Source: DASZHJ01 sp035581425 (GTDB lineage Bacteria > Pseudomonadota > Alphaproteobacteria > ATCC43930 > CGMCC-115725). From it: a stretch of 56,355 bases of DNA. The DNA lies in the NCBI GenBank assembly GCA_035581425.1, contig DATJVP010000103.1:1-56355 (forward strand). The letters are read 5' to 3'. Both the position numbers and the translations under genes were made by a program. Below are positions 49,431 to 56,355 of the stretch, one piece after another. The number at the start of each line of letters is the position of its first letter. The first letter of the stretch is position 1. The notes beneath the pieces are model-generated. The model had not been told where the DNA came from and searched no databases. It saw nothing but the letters and a program-made list of their open reading frames with translations.

Positions 49431-50945
49431 ATGAAAGACACTAGGCCGACTCTCCTCGTCAAGGGCGGACGTATCCTCGACATCGAGTCCGACCCGCACC
49501 GGCCGACCGCGGCCGACATTCTTGTCGAGAATGGCGTCATTACCAAGATCGAGCCAGCATCTGCAGTGTGCCCCGCCGGCGCCATGGTCATCGATGCATC
49601 CGACCGGCTGGTGACGCCGGGCTTCGTCAATGCCCATTACCACTCGCACGACATATTGTTGAAGGGCTCCTTCGATCCGCTGATACTCGAGTTCTGGGCA
49701 GTAAATGCGCTGCCGCGTGTCTATCCGCCGCGCAGCGACGAAGAAGTACGCCTGCGGACGCTACTTGGTGCGATCGAGTGCATCCGCGGCGGCATTACAA
49801 CCATCCAGGACATGCTGACGCTTTTCCCGCTGACCGCGCGCCAGGCCAAAGTCGTTCAGAACGCCTACGATGATGCGGGACTGCGCGTGATCCTCGGTCT
49901 CCAGCTTGCTGATGTTTCTCCATTTGACACGGTGCCTTATTGGCGCCAACTCATTCCGCCGGAACTCCGGGACTCCCTCGCAGCGCAACCTGCGCCGAGC
50001 GCGCCGCCGCCTCTGGAGGTCGCCGAGGAGATATTCGGCTCAAGTCAAGGCGAGCAGTCGATTGTCAAATGGGCAGTCGCGCCGTCGAGCCCAGAGCGGT
50101 GCACGCGACGGCTCATGCAGCAGCTGGCGGCTATCGCAGGTCGCCATGACCTCCCGATCTATTCGCACATTTACATATCACGCGCCGAGGCGCTGAACGC
50201 TCGTCGCGCATTTCCCCAACATGGCGGCTCCCTGGTTGCCTATCTCAAGGAACTCGGCATCCTCGGTCCGCGCCTGACGTTGGCTCATGGCGTATGGCTC
50301 AGCAATGGCGAGATCGACGTATTGGCGGACTCCCGCACGAACGTGGTTTTAAATCCCGTGAGCAACCTAAAGAACAAGAACGGCGTGGCGCCGATCCGAA
50401 AGCTAATTGACGCGGGCGTCAATCTGTCCCTCGGCTGCGATAACGGTAGTTGCTCCGATGCGCAAAACATCTTTCAAGCCATGAAAATGTTCACTTTGCT
50501 CGCCGCAGTCAGCGATCCGCGGGAAGGCCCGCCGACAGCGGTCGACGCGCTCCGGGCGGCGACATCAGGCGGATTGCGAACAGCAGGCCTTGCCGACCGC
50601 ATTGGCGCAATTCGCGAAGGGATGCGCGCGGACCTCGTCATTTTCGATTCAACGGATCCAGTGTATCTGCCTCTCAACAGTGCGGCGCGTCAACTCGTCT
50701 ACGGAGAAGGTGGGCGCGGCGTCGAGAGCGTCATCATCGATGGCCGAATTGTCATGTTGAACCGCAAGATCATGACGGTCGACGAGCTCGCGCTGCGGTC
50801 AGAGCTCGGTCATGTCGCCGCCGTATTCCAACGTGACGCGCAAGCGGTGTTTGCGCGCACCGAGCGCCTGCACGCTCACATCTCCGAAGCCGACCGGAGG
50901 ATGTGGCAAGACGATCTCGGCTTCGATCGATATTTAGCACGTTAG
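49431..50945 (+). CDS. Metal-dependent amidohydrolase, cytosine-deaminase/AtzA-like (2)
   Basis: 504-residue amidohydrolase-superfamily enzyme. Metal motifs are H69 and H71 (NAHYHSHD), a histidine in YSHIYIS, one in LAHGVWLS, and the aspartate in GCDNGSCSD. The N-terminal beta-domain (VKGGRILDIES) and C-terminal VIFDSTDPVY complete the fold. It resembles the enzyme at 41996-43414 only at superfamily level. ATG at 49431. It ends 25 bp from the convergent LivF gene. It may act after the creatininase-family enzyme on a product of importer E cargo. Confidence 0.9.
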   Translation: MKDTRPTLLVKGGRILDIESDPHRPTAADILVENGVITKIEPASAVCPAGAMVIDASDRLVTPGFVNAHYHSHDILLKGSFDPLILEFWAVNALPRVYPPRSDEEVRLRTLLGAIECIRGGITTIQDMLTLFPLTARQAKVVQNAYDDAGLRVILGLQLADVSPFDTVPYWRQLIPPELRDSLAAQPAPSAPPPLEVAEEIFGSSQGEQSIVKWAVAPSSPERCTRRLMQQLAAIAGRHDLPIYSHIYISRAEALNARRAFPQHGGSLVAYLKELGILGPRLTLAHGVWLSNGEIDVLADSRTNVVLNPVSNLKNKNGVAPIRKLIDAGVNLSLGCDNGSCSDAQNIFQAMKMFTLLAAVSDPREGPPTAVDALRAATSGGLRTAGLADRIGAIREGMRADLVIFDSTDPVYLPLNSAARQLVYGEGGRGVESVIIDGRIVMLNRKIMTVDELALRSELGHVAAVFQRDAQAVFARTERLHAHISEADRRMWQDDLGFDRYLAR

Positions 50946-50970
50946 TGGATCACACCTGATCCTCGGGGGG

Positions 50971-51678
50971 TCAGACTCCGAGATACCGATGCCGTGTTTG
51001 TGGATCCGCTGCTAGCGCGCCCGGGGTCGTCTCGAGGACTATGCGTCCCTTGCTCATCAGGTAGATGCGGTCGGCTAAGGCAAGCGCAAAATCGACCCGC
51101 TGCTCCACCAGCAGCAGGGCGGTGCCGCCCGCCTTTAGATCGCGAAGCAACGACAGCAAATCTCGCACCAAGAGGGGCGCCAAACCCTCGGTCGGCTCGT
51201 CCAGGAGGATCAGTTCGGGGTTGGCGACGAGAGCCCTCGCCGTTGCAAGCATTTGCTGCTCGCCTCCGGAAAGAAGAGCGGCCAAGTGCCGCCGTCGCTC
51301 CAGCAGATGCGGATAGGCGTCGTAAACGCGGGACAACGACCAGGCTTGGCTGCCGGAGGCATGCCGCTTCGACCGCGAGGCGAGCGATAATGTCTCCTCG
51401 ACGGTAAGCGACCCGAAGAGCCGTCGCCCCTGCGGCACAAGCGCAATCCCGCGGCGCGAAATTCGCTGCGGAGGCCAACCGACAATGTCACATCCCCCGA
51501 ATGCGATCCGACCCCGGCGAGGCGGCGTGAACCCGATGATCGAGCGTAGCATCGTCGTCTTGCCGACGCCGTTTCGACCGAGCACAGCTACCGTCTCATT
51601 GCTGGCGACCTTCAGCGACGCTCCCTGAACGATATAGCTGTGCTCACGATACGTGTGGATGTCGTCAACTTCGAGCAT
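50971..51678 (-). CDS. livF: Branched-chain amino-acid-type ABC importer F, ATPase LivF
   Basis: 235-residue ATPase of the LivF type. GRNGVGKTT Walker A, LSGGEQQMLATARAL signature and LILLDEPTEGLAP Walker B are diagnostic, and VEQRVDFALALADR follows. The name rests on family and synteny, not on known substrate. ATG at 51678, 12 bp downstream of livG. It is the last gene of the Liv operon, converging on the amidohydrolase gene. Confidence 0.93.
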   Translation of the reverse strand: MLEVDDIHTYREHSYIVQGASLKVASNETVAVLGRNGVGKTTMLRSIIGFTPPRRGRIAFGGCDIVGWPPQRISRRGIALVPQGRRLFGSLTVEETLSLASRSKRHASGSQAWSLSRVYDAYPHLLERRRHLAALLSGGEQQMLATARALVANPELILLDEPTEGLAPLLVRDLLSLLRDLKAGGTALLLVEQRVDFALALADRIYLMSKGRIVLETTPGALAADPQTRHRYLGV

Positions 51679-51690
51679 GCTCGCGTCCCG

Positions 51691-52431
<741 letters not shown>

Positions 52432-53382
52432 CTATCGGCTGCCCTTCGGGCGCGCGAGCACACTGATGATTCCAGTCGGTGCAATCAACACGACGCCGAT
52501 GTAGAGCAACCCCAGGATCAATGTCCAATGGAGGGTGTAGGTGCTCGCGAAGTTGCCGAGAACGGTGATCGTCATCGCACCCGCGACCGGGCCCCAGAGC
52601 GTCCCGGCACCGCCAAGTATGACCATCAACATAGCCTGAGCGGATGTGACGACGTGCGCTACATCGGGACTGACAAAGCCTTTGTGGTAGACGAAGAGAA
52701 CGCCTGCAAAGCCGGCCCCCGCAGAGGCCATGACAAACGCCAAATAGCGGTGAAGCCAGACGTTGTAGCCCAGCGCGCCCATGCGCACCGAGTTGTCCTT
52801 TATCCCGCGCAGTGTTCGGCCGAATGGCGAGCCGACCAACAGACGCGTTGCGGCCAATGTTGCGACCAGGGCGATGAGGGTCAAGACGAAGTAGAGCCGC
52901 GGACCATCGAGGTGGACGATCGACAATCCGATATCGGGCGCCGGGATCCCTCTTAGACCGTCATCGCCTCCGGTCACATCGCGCCAGCTGTACGCGACCG
53001 CCCACGCAATCTGCCCAAGCGCTAGCGTGATCATAAGAAAGTAGGCACCCTTCGTGCGGAGCGCGACGACCCCGAAGATCGCACCGAGGATTGCGCCGGC
53101 TGCGGTTCCCGAGAGAGCACCGATCCAGAAACTATGCGTCACGTGCAGCGACACGAGCCCCGCGGCGTACGCGCCCGACGCGAAATAAGCGGCGTGCCCG
53201 AGGGACGGAAGGCCAGTGTAACCCAATAGAAGGTTCAGGCTCACAGCAAACACGGCGTTTATCAGGCCGTCGACCAAGACCTCCTCATAATACGGCGGCA
53301 ATGCAACGCCGGCGATCACGACCAAAGCGATCGCGATCGCAGCGCCGACCGCTCGCATGGTTTGGCTCCCGGCGCGGATCAC
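52432..53382 (-). CDS. livM: Branched-chain amino-acid-type ABC importer F, permease LivM
   Basis: 316-residue LivM-type permease. VFAVSLNLLLGYTGLPSLGHAAYFASGAYAAGL and the C-terminal GPVAGAMTITVLGNFAS are family hallmarks; about eight membrane segments. GTG at 53382 is preceded by AGGAG (spacing 7) and sits 3 bp after the livH stop. An ATG at 53358 is a weaker alternative. Confidence 0.92.
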   Translation of the reverse strand: MIRAGSQTMRAVGAAIAIALVVIAGVALPPYYEEVLVDGLINAVFAVSLNLLLGYTGLPSLGHAAYFASGAYAAGLVSLHVTHSFWIGALSGTAAGAILGAIFGVVALRTKGAYFLMITLALGQIAWAVAYSWRDVTGGDDGLRGIPAPDIGLSIVHLDGPRLYFVLTLIALVATLAATRLLVGSPFGRTLRGIKDNSVRMGALGYNVWLHRYLAFVMASAGAGFAGVLFVYHKGFVSPDVAHVVTSAQAMLMVILGGAGTLWGPVAGAMTITVLGNFASTYTLHWTLILGLLYIGVVLIAPTGIISVLARPKGSR

Positions 53383-53385
53383 GAC

Positions 53386-54240
53386 TCAGCTCCTGCCGAA
53401 GAAACCGCTTGGGCGGAATGCAAGCATCGCCACCATGGGCACGAAGACGGTAAAAAGGGCGAATTGCGGCATGAGAGCATTGCCGAGCGTGTTTGCGATG
53501 CCGATGAATAGACTGCCAACAAGCGCGCCACGCAGACTGCCGAGCCCGCCGATCACGACAACCGCGAAGGCAAGAAGGATCACGTCAAAGTCGGCTCCGG
53601 GATAGACGCCCAGCATTGCGCCGCCGAGCACGCCGGCCATTCCCGCCAGGGCCGCGCCAAGTCCGAATACGCCCGCGAACACCGCTCCTGTATTAATTCC
53701 GATTCCACGCGCCATCTCCTCGTCGTCGACGCTCGCGCGCACCCTCGCTCCGACCTTTGTTCGCCCGAGCAGGAGCCAGAGGATAACGGCAACCGCAATG
53801 CCTGCCATGGACAGGGCCATCCGATACATCGGAAAAACGATGGTGCCGAGTTTGATTGTGCCATCGAGGGCCTCGGGCCTCGGTAGGGTTTGAGGCAGAC
53901 CACCCCACAAAGTCAGAGCGACGTCGGAGCACACCAGAAGAACTCCGAAGGAAAGCAATACCTGAGAGAGCTCGTCATGTTGAACGCGCCGGAGCAGCAG
54001 ACGCTGTAAGATGACACCAAGGAGCCCTACGAGGATCGGTGCGATCGCCAAGCCGAACCAAAAGCTTCCGCTGCGCTCGATGACCGTGAGACCGATGTAG
54101 CCGCCGATCAAATAAAAGGACCCATGGGCGAGGTTGATGATCCGCATCAGGCCAAAAATCACGGACAAACCCGCCGACAGCAGAAACAGAACCATCGCCA
54201 GCGAGAGGCCGTTCAGAAGCTGGATCGACCAGAAGTTCAT
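53386..54240 (-). CDS. livH: Branched-chain amino-acid-type ABC importer F, permease LivH
   Basis: 284-residue LivH-type permease. LLNGLSLAMVLFLLSAGLSVIFGLMRIINLAHGSFY is the family N-terminal pattern, and VIGGLGSLRGALVGSLFIGI the C-terminal one. ATG at 54240 lacks a clear ribosome site. The 113-bp gap to the binding-protein gene contains a small hairpin (CGCCA-ACGG-TGGCG, near 54257-54270), a common place for processing that makes binding protein more abundant than permease. Confidence 0.92.
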   Translation of the reverse strand: MNFWSIQLLNGLSLAMVLFLLSAGLSVIFGLMRIINLAHGSFYLIGGYIGLTVIERSGSFWFGLAIAPILVGLLGVILQRLLLRRVQHDELSQVLLSFGVLLVCSDVALTLWGGLPQTLPRPEALDGTIKLGTIVFPMYRMALSMAGIAVAVILWLLLGRTKVGARVRASVDDEEMARGIGINTGAVFAGVFGLGAALAGMAGVLGGAMLGVYPGADFDVILLAFAVVVIGGLGSLRGALVGSLFIGIANTLGNALMPQFALFTVFVPMVAMLAFRPSGFFGRS

Positions 54241-54353
54241 GACATCATCAGCATGCCGCCAACGGTGGCGATTGGGTTATCTCCGCGACACTCACCGCCA
54301 CAAGAACGCGCGCCCGGTTATCATGAACCAGCGGACGAAGCCTCGTCGATCCG

Positions 54354-55589
54354 TCACTTCACCCAATCGTTTGCGATATCGGAATAATTCGGCATCGCCA
54401 TGTAGTCTTTTGGACTCCAAGTATAAAATTGCGAGATGTTCTCGTACTTTGCGATTGCCACATTGACCGCATGTCCGTCTCGCTTCTCGACCTTGAAAAT
54501 ATAGGTGGTCTCGATGGGACTGTTCATGGAATCAAAGCGGAAGTGGCCGCGCGGCGCCTCGAACTCAGCTTTTCGCATCGCCGCGAGTAGTGCCGAGATG
54601 TTCGAGAAGTCTCCATTGATCGCTGCGACGGCGTCGTCGATCACTCGCGCGCCCACATAGGATGCCTCGGCGTAGAGCGTCGGGGTACGGCTATAGCGCT
54701 TACGATACGCGGCGACGAATGCATCGTTAGCGGGATTCGCCAGAGTGGCGGAATAGTGTCCAGCGCTAACGATCCCAATCGCGTCATCACCCTCTCTCTC
54801 TAGGATGAGGTCGTCTGTCAGCAAGCTCGTGGCGACAAGGGGGATCTTGCCCTTGAGACCATATTCGGAGAATTGCTTGACGAACTTCATCGCGTCCGAT
54901 CCCGCGAAGACCGCAGCGATGGCATCTGCAGACGACGGGTCGAATGAGGTCAGGAAGGGGCCGAAGTCAGTGGCGCCGAGCGGAGGATAGATCGTCTTTA
55001 CGATCTTACCACCGGCAGCAGTGAAAGTTCGATTGAATCCACCGGTTTGCTCGTATCCCATCGCGTAGTTGGGTGCGAGCACAATCAAGCGACGATATCC
55101 CTGGTCATAAAGCCATTTGCCGAGCGGGTGGCTGTCCTGGCTTCCCGATGCGTTTGTCCGAAAAATGTTCGGGGCCGCTTGCCCCTGCGTTAGTCCGTCG
55201 GCGCTGGCAACGGTCACGACCAACGGAATGTTCTGCGACACCACGTAGTCGCGAACCGCATATGCGACGCTTGACGAGACGATCCCGGCCAAAATATTGA
55301 CCTTGTCCAATTCGACAAGCTTCTTGGTCTTGATTAATCCGACATCCGGCTTTCCCTGCGTATCCTCGTAAATCAGCTCGACCTTTTTGCCGGCGGCTTG
55401 GTTGCCATGCTCGGAGAAATATAGGTCGAACCCGTTACGCACCTCCTCGCCGATGATTGCATAGGGTCCGCTGTTCGGGCCGAGCACACCGATTTTGAGG
55501 GTTTGGGCGTGCGGGGCCTCGCCGAATGACGCGGCGGCGAGGACGAGGCCAACAAAAGCGACGAGAGCTTTGACACTTCGTGCCATCAC
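54354..55589 (-). CDS. Branched-chain amino-acid-type ABC importer F, periplasmic binding protein
   Basis: About 411-residue type I periplasmic binding protein (LivK-like). A Sec signal (VKALVAFVGLVLAAASFG) ends near APHAQ. Mature part begins TLKIGVLGPNSGPYAIIGEEVRNGF. Start is either GTG at 55589 (GGGGAG spaced 7) or the adjacent ATG at 55586. It is first gene of the Liv operon. Such proteins bind aliphatic amino acids, amides, urea or aromatic acids, so leucine is only one option. Confidence 0.91.
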   Translation of the reverse strand: MMARSVKALVAFVGLVLAAASFGEAPHAQTLKIGVLGPNSGPYAIIGEEVRNGFDLYFSEHGNQAAGKKVELIYEDTQGKPDVGLIKTKKLVELDKVNILAGIVSSSVAYAVRDYVVSQNIPLVVTVASADGLTQGQAAPNIFRTNASGSQDSHPLGKWLYDQGYRRLIVLAPNYAMGYEQTGGFNRTFTAAGGKIVKTIYPPLGATDFGPFLTSFDPSSADAIAAVFAGSDAMKFVKQFSEYGLKGKIPLVATSLLTDDLILEREGDDAIGIVSAGHYSATLANPANDAFVAAYRKRYSRTPTLYAEASYVGARVIDDAVAAINGDFSNISALLAAMRKAEFEAPRGHFRFDSMNSPIETTYIFKVEKRDGHAVNVAIAKYENISQFYTWSPKDYMAMPNYSDIANDWVK

Positions 55590-55647
55590 TTGAGCACTCC
55601 CCTTAGGTGGCTCCGTCCGCAGACTTTCATAACATTCCCCTCATAAT

Positions 55648-55657
55648 CGGATATCCG
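55648..55657. promoter_or_regulatory. Palindrome CGGATATCCG upstream of the Liv operon
   Basis: Perfect 10-bp palindrome 59 bp upstream of the binding-protein start. Two TTATGA hexamers, read on the minus strand at about 55636-55647 and 55624-55632, could serve as -10 elements. Candidate operator only. Confidence 0.3.
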
Positions 55658-55750
55658 CGCCGCTCTCCGGCACTTCGGCTTCGTGGCATTCGGGGACGTG
55701 ACCACGATAACCGGCCGGGATCAACACTCGTCGGCCGCGTCCGTCTCAAC

Positions 55751-56119
55751 CTAGTCCCGCAGTGGCTCCATGAGTTCGAGCCGATTTCCGAACGGATCAT
55801 CAACATAAATGCGATTGTAGCCTTCTAGCTGCTCATCGTTCCATGTGCGATATCCGGCGCGTACAAGTGCGGCAGTAAGAGCAGGCAGGTCCTCGACAAT
55901 GAAAGCTGGGTGAGCCTTTCGAGCTGGGTGGAAATCCGCCTCCACGCCAACATGCACCTTGAGCGTACCCCGTTCAAACCAGCAACCACCACGCTTCGCC
56001 AAGTGTGCAGGCTTTTCTCGCTCCGGAATGCCGAGAACTGCCCCGTAGAACGCACGTGCGTCCGCCTCTCGGCCAGGCGGCATCGCCAATTGGATGTGAT
56101 CTAGCGACACTATCCGCAT
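55751..56119 (-). CDS. VOC-family (glyoxalase/bleomycin-resistance-like) protein
   Basis: 122-residue vicinal-oxygen-chelate protein. The paired motifs LDHIQLAMPPGREADARAFYG and NRIYVDDPFGNRLELMEP (residues 6-26 and 101-118) are typical of the beta-alpha-beta-beta-beta modules. H8 and E115 are possible metal ligands. Reaction unknown; members include glyoxalases, fosfomycin-type transferases and dioxygenases. ATG at 56119 lies 3 bp from the upstream binding-protein stop, so it is co-transcribed with that gene. Confidence 0.87.
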   Translation of the reverse strand: MRIVSLDHIQLAMPPGREADARAFYGAVLGIPEREKPAHLAKRGGCWFERGTLKVHVGVEADFHPARKAHPAFIVEDLPALTAALVRAGYRTWNDEQLEGYNRIYVDDPFGNRLELMEPLRD

Positions 56120-56122
56120 GGC

Positions 56123-56355
56123 CTACTCGACTGCCGCGTCGGCGCGAGCGAGGAGCGAAGGCGGGATCGTGATCCCGAGCGCCTTCGCGGTCTTGAGGTT
56201 GACGACCAGCTCGAATTTCTCGGGCGACTGCACCGGAAGATCGGCCGGCTTGGCGCCCTGAGTATGCGATCGATATAGTCCGCCGCGCGTCGGCATTGCT
56301 CGACGAGGTCGACGCCGCAGTAAGGCAGACCGCCGCTCCTGGCGAAATCGGGGAG
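56123..56355 (-). pseudogene. ABC_sub_bind-family binding-protein gene, 3' end, frameshifted
   Basis: Only the last ~75 codons are in the window. Upstream of the break the reading gives FARSGGLPYCGVDLVEQ and RRAADYIDRIL. Downstream in another frame it gives AKPADLPVQSPEKFELVVN, then LKTAKALGITIPPSLL, then ARADAAVE and TAG. These are the well-known end of the ABC_sub_bind (TrpX-like) family, joined out of frame by one missing base near 56256-56260 in a C run. Either a real frameshift or a homopolymer sequencing error. Upstream portion is off the right edge. Confidence 0.75.

Overview
The window is GC-rich, densely coding DNA with long antisense shadow frames, frequent GTG/TTG starts, and many 4-bp ATGA/TTGA/GTGA stop-start overlaps. 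Gene content (four Tat-exported PotD-type binding proteins, an ABC_sub_bind-type binding protein fragment, FCD-GntR and RpiR regulators, PuuB/DadA-type FAD oxidoreductases) suggests a soil or plant-associated alphaproteobacterium, probably Hyphomicrobiales. This is an inference from gene families; no rRNA, tRNA or housekeeping gene is present to confirm it. No transposase, integrase, phage gene, CRISPR array or RNA gene was seen. No gene-free stretch exceeds about 300 bases.

The region is a catabolic/transport hub. It holds six ABC importers plus the tail of a seventh binding-protein gene. Four are polyamine/opine-like (PotABCD, COG0687) systems: A (1-3929), B (8435-13187), C (27142-31054) and D (33972-37984). 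One is a polar amino-acid-type system, E (45441-48479), and one is a branched-chain amino-acid-type Liv system, F (50971-55589). Each sits beside small-molecule enzymes likely to process its cargo.

Layout: 1-6971 holds importer A with an ADP-forming acyl-CoA synthetase and a crotonase; its ATPase gene is flipped relative to the rest. 7241-8417 holds a broken class II aldolase fused end-to-end with the 3' end of a TetR gene. 7569-15709 is a seven-gene minus-strand operon: CoA ligase, crotonase, binding protein, flavodoxin-like quinone reductase, ATPase, a single-chain fused permease and TetR. 15938-22016 holds amine-oxidising enzymes: two convergent paralogous FAD oxidoreductases, an ornithine cyclodeaminase-family protein, a DadA-like dehydrogenase and an orphan Rossmann protein. 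22114-24474 is a crotonase/CoA-ligase pair, both with altered catalytic residues. 24521-32951 holds an SDR divergent from an RpiR regulator, then an operon SDR, importer C, SDR, luciferase-like monooxygenase. 33034-37984 is importer D with an atypical DapA-family lyase. 38176-41964 is a tightly coupled enolase-superfamily enzyme, TauD-type dioxygenase, PhyH-type dioxygenase and TSUP exporter. 41996-44559 is an amidohydrolase and a second enolase-superfamily enzyme, divergent from a GntR regulator that leads importer E, a creatininase-family hydrolase overlapping its ATPase gene, and a second amidohydrolase (44640-50945). 50971-56355 is the Liv operon, a VOC protein and a frameshifted binding-protein tail.

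Working model: many related nitrogenous or acidic solutes are imported, then either oxidatively deaminated or demethylated (FAD enzymes, OCD, SDRs), activated as CoA esters and hydrated (ligase/crotonase pairs), dehydrated or epimerised (enolase superfamily), oxygenated (Fe/2OG enzymes), or hydrolysed at C-N bonds (creatininase-family and amidohydrolases). No substrate can be assigned from sequence alone.
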